From Hofstenia miamia (Eukaryota > Xenacoelomorpha > Acoela > Hofsteniidae), in NCBI GenBank assembly GCA_900660155.1, contig CABFPE010000236.1, forward strand, positions 839,491-903,490: a DNA stretch of 64,000 nucleotides, given 5' to 3'. The notes below the pieces were generated by a model. The model did no database searches, had not been told where the DNA came from, and saw only the letters and a program-made list of their open reading frames with translations. A program made the translations under genes and the position numbers. Below, in pieces: positions 24,086-31,254 of this stretch; position 1 is the first letter of the stretch, and every line of letters starts with the position of its first letter.

Positions 24086-26512
24086 CGTCTTTAAGCTATC
24101 AATATGTCATTATGCTAACAGTTCCAGATATTTATATCTATAGATGGATATTAATATTTTTTCAGCCTTAATTCAATAATTCGTAAGAAAAATTTATAAG
24201 ACACTCACCTATCTAAGATCATTACTTCCCAACATTTTTTTATGGTGGGACATCTATCACCCTTTATAAATTTTAGTATATTATAATATACTAAATGTAA
24301 TATTTTCTAATTCAAATTTTTTTATGGTTAATTTCTACTATTAATAAAACACTTAAAAAATCAGTGATAAAACCAATATTCTACTCCTTAAAGACTCAAG
24401 ATATTTTCTCGAACAAAGATACCATACAAAAATGTTTACATCTTTTACCGTACTATTTAAAAGCTTAGGCATTCAAATTACTGCATTCAATTTAAAACGT
24501 AACCTATTCAAATTAAAAATTAACACATTCAAATTATAACATAAGCAATTCAATTTAATATAAACATCAAACTATCATTTTATTAAAGAATGAAGCTAAG
24601 GAAATATAAACTAATGCAATGTTTACTTTAGTCTTCATAGTCTAAATCATCGTCAGCATAAATCTTGTGTATTGCCTCTGTACAGGCTGAAAAAACGCAT
24701 TGCATGAAATGGTGCCATCGTATACCTGATTGAATCTTAAAAATGCATTTTACTTTATTCAACCTATAACGCTTTAGTCATACTAGTTTGTAAATCTTTT
24801 ATTCCGTCTTGTCTAACTGCATTTGATTTGAGATAACCAAAAATTTCAATCTGTGATAAAGGGGCAATGTACATTTGGACTTTTGGAATTTGGTAAATGT
24901 TGTTGTGCAGCACTTACATTACTCTCATTCGGGTTATGGATAATTTTATGCTCTGATGTAAGCCTTAAAATGGATCCAGGAAATGCTCTTTGCTTGTTCT
25001 CAATTTTTAGTGTAAAGTTGGCTCCATGAAGTTGTTATACTGTACTTGTGGATACGTCTATTGCGAAATATAGATAATGTTTTAGTTTGGCAGTCAAATG
25101 CTTTAGAGTTGCTTGAAATTTTTGTTTCAAAAGCGTATTTATATACTGTAGGAAAGCTTCTGGGAAAAATTCAAATTTTTAAAGTTAGAATATAGCATTT
25201 TACCATACCACATCAACATTACCAAATCCACAAACTAGTATGACTCTTGTGCGTTATAGGCTCAATAAACTGAAATGTATTTTTGAAGATTCAATAAGCA
25301 AGGTTTATGCCTGACGATGATTATAGCTTGTTTTGTTTCTTAGTTTCATTTTTTTAATAAAGTCATTGTTTGATATTTATTTTAAATAGAATGACTCATG
25401 TTTTAATTTGAATAACTTATCTTTTAAATTGATTGCGTTATGTTTTAAATTGAATGCAGTAATTTGTAATTTTAATGTTTTCGTTTTTAAATTGAACGGT
25501 AAGAGGTGTAGTTTCTTCAATTATATATAAATATGATTGTGAAGAATGTAAATATTCTTATATTGGAGAAACTAAGCGACATTTTATAACAAAAATGAAT
25601 GAACACCTTTCAGGACACGTAATATCAATGTGAAAACATCTAATACTAAAATCGCTGAAGCAATAGTAATACCGAAAAGTCGAAATAATTAAACAGACAG
25701 AAAACTAGTAGTTCTTTCTTACATCTCTTCTGTTTTAGACGTTGTTCAATCCCTCTGAATGTGTAGTGAAGATGTTTGTAGTTATGTATGATCTCAGTGA
25801 TATGCCGCCTTCAAGTCACACCTTCATTCGACAGCGAACGTTTTTTATGGCTTCCTCACCGGACGATGCACAACCTAAACATCGTAATCTCGCTTCATTA
25901 CGCTACCTTATCCATCTCAGGTTAATTTTCACCATCCAAACATACATAATATATTATCATCATTGAGGTACTTGAATTAAGATTCATTTCATGATCTTTT
26001 TAGTTTTGATAATCCACTTGATTTTGTATGACAGTATCTTTGTCATTTAAGAGTAAACAATGTGCGAATGGTTTAAAGACATTTAGTGTTTTCTAAAGTT
26101 TATTATTTTCAACGTTTATTGCGCTCTGTAATTAAACAACTAAATATTTTTGCAATTGTAACTACCTGCAATTAAATTTAATTTTATATTTAAATTTATA
26201 GTATCATTATTTGAGTTTCATATAAAAAATATGTTGAGCTTGGCTGGGTTTGGCCTACAATATCGATGCATTTGCAATTCTGAATGTACATTCCCGAGTA
26301 TTTAGGATATTTTCTTAGAAACATTGGATAATATAAGTTTAAATTGTTCATTTAGAATTCAGTCTAGTCAGTCGAGAAAACTGTATCTTCACAAAGATAT
26401 TCGTTGTATATTTTCACGTTATTCACCGGAAGACGATGCAAACCATTCCCAGTTCAAGTTACGTTCCTTTACAGAAATGCCTCACAACCCTAAATATTCA
26501 CCCAAGAAGTAA
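5157..26512 (+). CDS. atos: Atossa homolog (FAM214/ATOSA/ATOSB family), 11 exons, 5' end missing
   Basis: Spliced coding sequence: 5157-5340, 5376-5530, 7144-7269, 7315-7580, 7621-7895, 7935-8021, 16872-17048, 17642-17755, 23082-23150, 25739-25920, 26356-26512. All introns are GT-AG and all phases agree, giving about 596 residues (residue 1 is the first complete codon, at 5158). Family motifs occur in order: AIKSYLYFSQLSSWL (about 127-141), RTGLPIFSSP joined to TPTRK (about 355-369), NFEESVLNGRLHPVG (about 406-420, start of the DUF4210/Atos domain), GASGSFCPPHL, VSDDNAPSPYL, RRGYRIPPKG, VVKMFVVMYDL, FIRQRTF, and the C-terminal LYLHKDIRCIFSR and NPKYSPKK (chromosome-segregation-type domain). 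A basic NRKKKKSKHRR stretch (exon 5) suggests nuclear entry. Known for the family: Drosophila Atossa is a nuclear regulator promoting macrophage tissue invasion through metabolic genes. The length is near vertebrate ATOSB and much shorter than ATOSA. The start-codon exon was not identified. Confidence 0.93.
5376..5530 (+). CDS. atos: atos exon 2
   Basis: Phase-0 acceptor after TTTTTTAG; strong donor GTGAGT at 5531, leaving two bases of a split Ile codon. It encodes the SADVPVCIEVWICPEG and ILLECWIIQISHR segments, corresponding to the conserved LPIMVEMMLLP and LLLERWILEPVPR parts of human ATOSA. The intron that follows (5531-7143) is the only large one among the 5' introns and is almost wholly a piggyBac-like insertion. 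Confidence 0.88.
5554..7130. mobile_element. piggyBac-like element filling atos intron 2
   Basis: Left end TTTA + CACTAGAAAGGC at 5554-5569; right end GCCTTTCTAGTG + TTAA ending at 7130. The 12-bp terminal inverted repeats are perfect, and the flanking tetranucleotides fit a TTAA target duplication with one change on the left, as expected for piggyBac. About 1.57 kb. Interior open frames, such as a minus-strand frame at 6487-6870, show no transposase motif I can recognise, so it is non-autonomous or badly decayed. Removing it leaves an intron of 40 nt. Confidence 0.8.
7144..7269 (+). CDS. atos: atos exon 3
   Basis: Begins after an ATATTTAG acceptor whose phase completes the Ile codon of exon 2. 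It encodes KTSSAVTSLSLFQAIKSY followed by LYFSQLSSWLVKSQ, the most family-diagnostic N-terminal block (human: AVRSFVFFSQLSAWL). It ends in a split Arg codon at donor GTAGGA, starting a 45-nt intron (7270-7314). The hydrophobic run just upstream (7090-7125) is intronic under this model. Confidence 0.93.
7315..7580 (+). CDS. atos: atos exon 4
   Basis: Encodes about 88 residues beginning RVTPGGDSVPNN, then a Ser/Pro-rich low-complexity stretch and an acidic end (SNEEEG). This corresponds to the variable linker after the FSQLSAWL block in vertebrate ATOS proteins. It is followed by a 40-nt intron (7581-7620). Confidence 0.9.
7621..7895 (+). CDS. atos: atos exon 5
   Basis: Encodes about 91 residues: SRANSSPPLRLISPPHLQ, a Ser/Ala patch, then the basic NRKKKKSKHRR cluster (probable nuclear localisation signal) and an acidic tail. 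Followed by a 39-nt intron (7896-7934), among the shortest in the window. Confidence 0.9.
7935..8021 (+). CDS. atos: atos exon 6
   Basis: 29 codons ending FHSRTGLPIFSSP, matching the ATOSA motif FHPQTGLPLLSSP. The phase-0 donor GTAATT at 8022 opens the 8.85-kb intron to 16871. If the donor is ignored, the frame stays open for 33 more codons, to a TAG at 8121-8123. Confidence 0.92.
8164..8169 (+). terminator. possible intronic polyadenylation signal
   Basis: An AATAAA hexamer 41 nt after the stop that would terminate read-through of exon 6. It could serve a truncated Atos isoform. AT-rich DNA yields this hexamer by chance, so support is weak. Confidence 0.25.
9330..11260 (-). mobile_element. 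APE-type LINE remnant in atos intron 6
   Basis: Minus-strand fragments of one non-LTR retrotransposon. Endonuclease pieces at about 11250-10560 include a DFKRP(H)DYWNLIND-like stretch and DHSCRGINLSVHF. RT pieces at about 9960-9540 include YRPIAILSRLSIIFERLV, FLDISKAFD and SYLSNHRQCMKIN before a GAPKGC box (the usual GVPQGS). The 3' part after that box (9330-9550) no longer reads as RT and no YADD box is visible, so the copy is truncated. Several frames are used, so it is dead. It is less AT-rich than its surroundings. Jockey/CR1/RTE-X group; family not resolved. Confidence 0.8.
12580..13440. repeat. repeat stretch with recurring CATAGTATCCAGCGC / CTACATAGAGGG motifs
   Basis: GTATCCAGCGC occurs three times (about 12638, 12769 and 12788), twice with a CATA prefix, and its reverse GATACTATG occurs at about 12588. 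At 13352-13430, CCCTCTCCGTAGTATGG faces CCATACTACATAGAGGG as a 15/17-bp inverted pair, and a third CTACATAGAGGG copy lies between them. Looks like decayed sub-repeated ends of a DNA transposon, running into the gap at 13459. Confidence 0.4.
13459..13689. other. assembly gap (231 N)
   Basis: Unresolved bases flanked by (TA)n tracts at 13324-13346 and 13758-13799 and by repeat-like sequence (ACCAATATATGTGG and related). Open frames crossing it are artefacts. Confidence 0.95.
14795..15006. mobile_element. palindromic short element (MITE-like)
   Basis: TATATATCGTTGCATTCGAA at 14795 faces an inverted copy ending at 15006; the first 27 bp match 25/27 and similarity fades over about 60 bp into the element. 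About 212 bp in total. The ends lie in TATATA, so a TA target duplication is plausible but cannot be told from local sequence. Confidence 0.55.
15325..16268. mobile_element. piggyBac-type non-autonomous element
   Basis: TTAA + CCCTATTTTA at 15325-15338 and its inverse ending TTAA at 16265-16268. A TTAA duplication and CCC-starting termini are typical of piggyBac. 944 bp with both TTAA copies. The interior is non-coding and holds a complete hAT-type insertion (15609-15960); without it the element is about 585 bp. Located in atos intron 6. Confidence 0.75.
15609..15960. mobile_element. hAT-type MITE nested in a piggyBac-type element
   Basis: 352 bp, starting CAGGGTTGACA and ending TGCCAACCCTG (inverted ends 10/11). 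Flanked by 8-bp duplications CCTATAAT (15601-15608) and CCTGTAAT (15961-15968), one mismatch. An 8-bp duplication with CAGGG ends is the hAT signature. Confidence 0.8.
16269..16871 (+). other. end of atos intron 6
   Basis: AT-rich intron with a (TA)n tract at 16684-16714. No further feature is supported before the exon 7 acceptor. Confidence 0.5.
16872..17048 (+). CDS. atos: atos exon 7 (start of the Atos/DUF4210 domain)
   Basis: 59 codons between acceptor CCGTTTAG and donor GTAGGT, phase 0 on both sides. Starts TPTRKTMSKSQSF, continuing the SSP-VPQRK-type junction of the human protein, and ends with NFEESVLNGRLHPVGSVD, the hallmark of the family's conserved domain. Confidence 0.95.
17642..17755 (+). 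CDS. atos: atos exon 8
   Basis: 38 codons, phase 0/0: GFKADIGASGSFCPPHL, then YYFNVSDDNAPSPYL. Near-identical in motif to the vertebrate GFTAEVGASGSFCP and SVSDDNAPSPYMG segments. A 5.3-kb intron (17756-23081) follows. Confidence 0.95.
18216..18695. mobile_element. Tigger/pogo-like non-autonomous element
   Basis: Left end TA + CAGTCGACTTTCGATGTA; right end reads, inverted, TA + CAATCGACTCTCGTTTAA. The CAGTCGACT(C/T)TCG terminus, the internal GTA-rich sub-repeats and the TA duplication are those of pogo/Tigger elements. About 476 bp, no transposase frame. Lies in atos intron 8. Confidence 0.7.
18700..23080 (+). other. remainder of atos intron 8
   Basis: AT-rich intron without a recognisable gene. 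It holds a (TA)n tract at about 21711-21735, a lone piggyBac-like TTAACCCTTTCCAGTC end at 18778, and a short hairpin at 20122-20177 (GGCGGT...ACGGT against ACCGT...ACCGCC) that may be a decayed hAT end. Confidence 0.4.
23082..23150 (+). CDS. atos: atos exon 9
   Basis: 23 codons, phase 0/0: GCITLEQAGRRGYRIPPKG followed by AVQL, equivalent to ITLESLGKRGYRVPPSG of human ATOSA. Too short to find by ORF length; identified by sequence conservation and splice sites. A 2.6-kb intron follows. Confidence 0.95.
23848..23910. repeat. single transposon end (CCTCGAGTATAAGCCG type)
   Basis: CCGTAAATCCTCGAGTATAA, continuing GCCGCCGC, resembles the terminus of a short DNA element widespread in animals. No matching inverted end is nearby, so only a fragment can be called. 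Confidence 0.3.
24438..25509. mobile_element. foldback-type element with arms built of 21-bp units
   Basis: Arms at 24438-24600 and 25339-25509 are inverted copies of each other: outer ACATCTTTTACCGT faces ACGGTAAGAGGTGT, and inner GAATGAAGCTAAG faces CTTAGTTTCATT. Each arm contains about four tandem units near 21 bp with consensus close to ATTCAAATTAAAACATAAC. The roughly 740-bp interior lacks an intact frame. It sits in atos intron 9. Long sub-repeated inverted arms are a foldback-element trait; no superfamily assigned. Confidence 0.6.
25520..25710 (+). mobile_element. Penelope-like element fragment (GIY-YIG domain)
   Basis: The frame at 25532-25618 reads YDCEECKYSYIGETKRHF, then MNEHLSGH. 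The C-x2-C, the YIGET-R pair and the EH fit the GIY-YIG endonuclease at the C-terminus of Penelope-like elements. No RT part is seen beside it; an old, broken fragment immediately outside the foldback element and just before atos exon 10. Confidence 0.6.
25739..25920 (+). CDS. atos: atos exon 10
   Basis: 60 codons plus 2 bases: TLFNPSECVVKMFVVMYDL, FIRQRTF, LRYLIHLR. The acceptor lies only about 120 bp after a Penelope-type GIY-YIG fragment. Donor GTTAAT begins a 435-nt intron. Confidence 0.95.
26356..26512 (+). CDS. atos: atos exon 11 (last exon)
   Basis: Completes the split Arg codon and encodes IQSSQSRKLYLHKDIRCIFSR, then SFTEMPHNPKYSPKK and stop TAA (26510-26512). The C-terminus matches the family end (SYTESPTNPQFSPRC in human), so the protein is complete at this side. 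Confidence 0.95.
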
Positions 26513-27330
26513 CCATAAGTTAGCACAAAATTTTTCTTTCCAACATACCTGTTTGATTCTTTCAATTAATTGAGCGACGTGGTGTATCTGCACAACCTAC
26601 TTTAATCATACTTCAAAATTTCGTGCTTTTAATTTACTGGGTAATTATGTATCGTCTATTTGGCAGGAATTCTTAATTTGTATTTAGCAATGTTATTTGA
26701 ATTTATTAATTTTATTGACTATTTAGATTTGTTAAATTTTTCAATCAATTCTATTCTGGTAGTTATTTTTCAATATGTGCATGTATTTCAATATTTATTC
26801 CTCTAGGGGACCATCAGAAGTCAAAACTGCAGCTACGAAATAATTTCGTAAGTGTATAATCATTTTTATGAATTTACCATAAATTTAGTTGCAGGCTGCT
26901 TTATTAATCATAACGATGTCTTCATCATTTTAAATCTTAGCTGTTTTGTAGTTTTGTTTTCATGATGAAATTGATACTCTAGACTAACTAGAAATCTTTG
27001 TTAAGCCTTCTATTTTAATAGCTTACAATAAATTTGATTTTAACTGAAGGAAATTACATTAATTAATTAACGAATTATTAATTGGAATCTCGACTTAAAT
27101 TGAAATTCATTGAGAGCAGGCTAAATATACTAAATATTAATTTGCTCAATGTTGTTTTGTAAAAAATATTTCATCACTAGATGGCGTCCACTAGAATTGC
27201 TTAATGCCCATATGGCAACTCACAGCTCTTCCAAATAAAGGGTCAAAATGGAAGCAAATTCAGGAAATCGAACTCAATGTTATTCAGTTATTCCGAACTA
27301 ATATTTCAGTTGTAAATTCCAGGATGTTCT
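26513..27330 (+). other. atos 3' UTR and flank
   Basis: AT-rich non-coding DNA after the Atos stop. The nearest convincing polyadenylation hexamer, AATAAA, is at 27027-27032, implying a 3' UTR of about 0.5 kb. I see no other gene here. Confidence 0.4.
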
Positions 27331-27941
27331 ATCTTTTGTCCTTTATATAAATCTGGGCCTACCTACAATGGTGCGAATTATCGCCCTATTTGCAAACTAT
27401 CTCTCTATTTTGAGAAAGTTGTCTTAAATTCTTTACTGCCCGTTGTTTATGCTAATATTTCTTCTTCACAATTTGGATTCATAAAAGGCGTTCCACCATT
27501 ACCCATTTGTTTTAGGTTTTTATCTTATTTACCGAAACTGGGATGATGGAGATGCTTTACTTAGAATTTAGTAGAAATTTTGACAAAGTATCCTATGACA
27601 AGTTGCTCCAGAAACTATCTCTCCTTGACATTTCCGGGTCACTTATCTAGCGGTGTGCCCCAAGGCTCAGCCCTTGGACCCACTTTTTTATTTTATTTAT
27701 AAATAATCTTTCCCTTGACTGCCATTCTATGTTTTTATTTATATTTGCTGATCTAAAATTAATCTCGTTTTCGCTTTTTGATATTTTATCTGACTACAAT
27801 AATTTGGTTAATTGCTCAACAACGAATTCAATGATGTTTAATGTGCGGAGTATTAATTTCTCTTAATACCTTATATTTAAGGCCCATCTATAGACTTTGC
27901 CCACTCCTCTACGTTTGTGAAGAATTTAGGTTTATTTTTAT
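27330..27941 (+). mobile_element. old LINE remnant, first half
   Basis: Degenerate RT in changing frames: PLYKSG followed by NYRPI (about 27345-27400), FGFIKG, and a GVPQGSALGPTFLF-like box at about 27652-27695. The RT C-terminal part resumes at about 32440 after a CR1-like insertion. Dead copy of a Jockey/CR1-group LINE. Confidence 0.7.
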
Positions 27942-28102
27942 AAGATAAGATAATCTATATTCATTTGAATTTTTTTACAATATTTTACTGATATTTCAAA
28001 TGAATAGCGTCATTAACTACTATGTACAAAAAATGAATAATAACAAAAATGAAATAAATAAAACAACACTGACTAAAAAATACACTGACTACGGATAGCT
28101 TA

Positions 28103-31100
28103 CTAATTTCGATTTATTGTATAATCGTTATTATAAAATTTAAATCCTATCCATGATCTACCTGATATAAACTTTTGTTTGAGAAATAATAATTTTAATT
28201 CTTTTTTGAATTTTTTAAGGTTGTCTATTATTTTCATTTCTTTTGGCAATATATTCCAGTTATAAATTGCAGTATTAATAAAGGATTGACTCATANNNNN
28301 NNNNNNNNNNNNNNNNNNNNNNNNNNNNNNNNNNNNNNNNNNNNNNNNNNNNNNNNNNNNNNNNNNNNNNNNNNNNNNNNNNNNNNNNNNNNNNNNNNNN
28401 NNNNNNNNNNNNNNNNNNNNNNNNNNNNNNNNNNNNNNNNNNNNNNNNNNNNNNNNNNNNNNNNNNNNNNNNNNNNNNNNNNNNNNNNNNNNNNNNNNNN
28501 NNNNNNNNNNNNNNNNNNNNNNNNNNNNNNNNNNNNNNNNNNNNNNNNNNNNNNNNNNNNNNNNNNNNNNNNNNNNNNNNNNNNNNNNNNNNNNNNNNNN
28601 NNNNNNNNNNNNNNNNNNNNNNNNNNNNNNNNNNNNNNNNNNNNNNNNNNNNNNNNNNNNNNNNNNNNNNNNNNNNNNNNNNNNNNNNNNNNNNNNNNNN
28701 NNNNNNNNNNNNNNNNNNNNNNNNNNNNNNNNNNNNNNNNNNNNNNNNNNNNNNNNNNNNNNNNNNNNNNNNNNNNNNNNNNNNNNNNNNNNNNNNNNNN
28801 NNNNNNNNNNNNNNNNNNNNNNNNNNNNNNNNNNNNNNNNNNNNNNNNNNNNNNNNNNNNNNNNNNNNNNNNNNNNNNNNNNNNNNNNNNNNNNNNNNNN
28901 NNNNNNNNNNNNNNNNNNNNNNNNNNNNNNNNNNNNNNNNNNNNNNNNNNNNNNNNNNNNNNNNNNNNNNNNNNNNNNNNNNNNNNNNNNNNNNNNNNNN
29001 NNNNNNNNNNNNNNNNNNNNNNNNNNNNNNNNNNNNNNNNNNNNNNNNNNNNNNNNNNNNNNNNNNNNNNAGTATCATTTAATTTAACTCGCTGAAGTCT
29101 ATTACTTAAGTAATTAGATATAAGGTGAGCACTGTTAAGAGAAAAACCAATATTTTTTAATTTTCTTATTAATATATCATGATTAATAGAATCGAATGCT
29201 TTTGAGAGGTCAAGACAGGCAATAGCAACAAATTTATTAGAGTCTAATAGTGCTCTCCCTTTTTCTGTCGTTTGTATAAGTGCGTCTGATGTTGAGTAAT
29301 TTTTTCTGAAACCAAATTGTGATTTGGACCATAGTTTATGATGATTTAAATAAAGTGTAATTTGTTCATGTAATAATCTTTCAAATATTTTACTGATTGG
29401 CGATGTAATAGATATAGGTCGATAGTTTTTGGGACATTTTGGGTCGTCTTTTTTGTAAATTGCAGTAATAAGAGCCTGTTTCAAGAAATCGGGAAAAACA
29501 TTACATTTTAAGCATTCATTAAAGATATAATTTAAAGGTTCGGCAATATATTTGCATTGTTTTTTTAGTAACCATATTGGAATTTTTGAGGGACCGCTTG
29601 ACTTGTTTGATTTTAGTTTCTTGATTGCTTTAATTACTTCAAAACTTGTTATAAAGCGAAAACCAAATTCAGGGATGTGCCTATTAGGAATCATTTCCTG
29701 GAATTTTGTTTGAGGACCGTCCTAATTACCTAGGTTTGCAAATGTTTGATTTAAAATATTGGAAATTTCAAAATCAGAGACGTATTGATTTCCATCGGGG
29801 TCTACAATTTTTTCTATGGGAGAAGATTTTGATTTGGTACAATTCGAGATTTCGTTAATCAATCTCCATTTACTCTTTTGGTTCGGTAATTTTCTATATT
29901 CATTTTTAATATACTCATTGTAAGCTTTACGATTTTCTATATTAGAAATATTTCTAGCTTTTTTGTATAATGCATAACTTTCAGGAGTACGGGCGTTAGA
30001 AAAAAATTTAAAAGCGTCATTTTTTTTTGTTATTAATTGTTTGCAGAAATCGGAAATCCAAGGCTTGTCATTCTTTATGTTTTTGCGAGAATGATTAGTA
30101 ACAAGGATTTTTTTTCAGGACAATATTCATCTAAATAGGATTCAAGAATATCAAGAAAGCTTTTGATTATGTTGCTAGGATCAACCGCAACGTATACAGA
30201 AGACCAAGTTTCACGTGAAAGAGCATTTTTCAGGTTATCTATATTATCGGACGATTTTTCGCGAATAGTGATCCATTTTTTGGATATTTCAGAGCGTATT
30301 TTAGCTTTAGGGAAACTGGCTGATATTATACAGTGATCAGAGAATGGACATTCAGAGGAGTAGTATAAGAAATCAAGATTATTTTTGGGCAGTGCAATAT
30401 AGTCAATCAAAGTTGCACTATTGGCTGCGATTCTTGTAGGAATGAAGGCATTTGCCGTTTTTAAATTAAAAGTATTAAAAAAGAGATTAATCGTTTTATT
30501 ATCACGTTTATTTAAGTAATTTAGGTTCCAATCACCCATTAATATTAAATCTTTATTTTCTGAGTAGGCCAGTGAAATTTCATTCTCAAGTTGTTCAAAA
30601 AATTCATTAGTATTACATTTATTTGGGCAGTATGAAACATTAATTAATTGCTTTTTAAAAGGTGAATTTTTGATAGGGTTATCAATTTCAACCCAAAGGC
30701 TTTCGAATTTTTCTGAGCTTACTATATCATTCCGTTGCTTTGGATGAAATGATTTCGGAACTAGAAGGAGTACCCCGCCCCCTTGCTTTTACCGAGTATA
30801 TTACAATGAGTTCTATCTTTTCTGAATAATTTATATAGATTATTGTTATCTGACCAGACAATGTCAAGGTCATTGCAGTTAAACCATGTCTCAGTAATGG
30901 CTAGTACTATATTTTCATAAAAATTGCTAATAAGTGACTTGTAATAGCAATTTTTATTAGATAAATTCTGGGCATTTAAATGAACGTAATTAATCATATC
31001 TTTATTAGATGAAACATTTTTTAGATATGTTTCATAATTGAGCAAAGGACCAGGATTTGCTTCGATTCCATGTTTAAGTAATAATAAAAATTTTAAAACC

Positions 31101-31249
31101 AAAAATGCCAAAAGCTCTTTGAAGGGATTTTTTCTAGGTATATCTGTTATTGGAAAAATGCTGATAAAAGTTGCAAACTTAGATTTTAAGAAAAATATGT
31201 GTTGGTGAACTACCCGTAGTCTTAGCATTACAAAGATAAATAAATCCAT
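28103..31249 (-). pseudogene. CR1-like ORF2: 2A-like motif, AP endonuclease, reverse transcriptase
   Basis: Starts at ATG 31249. Residues 1-60 are hydrophobic, followed by LLLLKHGIEANPGP, where GIEANPGP (61-68; 31069-31046) is a 2A-like ribosome-skipping motif with Gly in place of the usual Asp. The endonuclease follows: INYVHLNAQNLSNK, LAITETWF, a MGDWNLNYLNKRD box and SDHCIISASF. RT: KNYRPISITSPISKIFERLL, CLDLSKAFDSINHDIL, then YLSNRLQRVKLN up to the gap. After the gap comes the C-terminal SFINTAIYNWNILPKEMK block and stop. Breaks seen: one lost base in a G-run near 30780, one frameshift near 30100 and one in-frame TAG near 29728. The gap hides the YADD region. Confidence 0.85.
28296..29070. 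other. assembly gap (775 N)
   Basis: Falls within the RT of the CR1-like ORF2. Its length matches the missing palm and thumb segment (about 250 residues), so the gap size looks realistic. Confidence 0.95.
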
Positions 31250-31254
31250 ACCGT

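Noticed and set aside
28275-29095. Long frames crossing N blocks
   Set aside because: Open only because N has no stop codons; likewise at 13315-13724 and 57915-58169.
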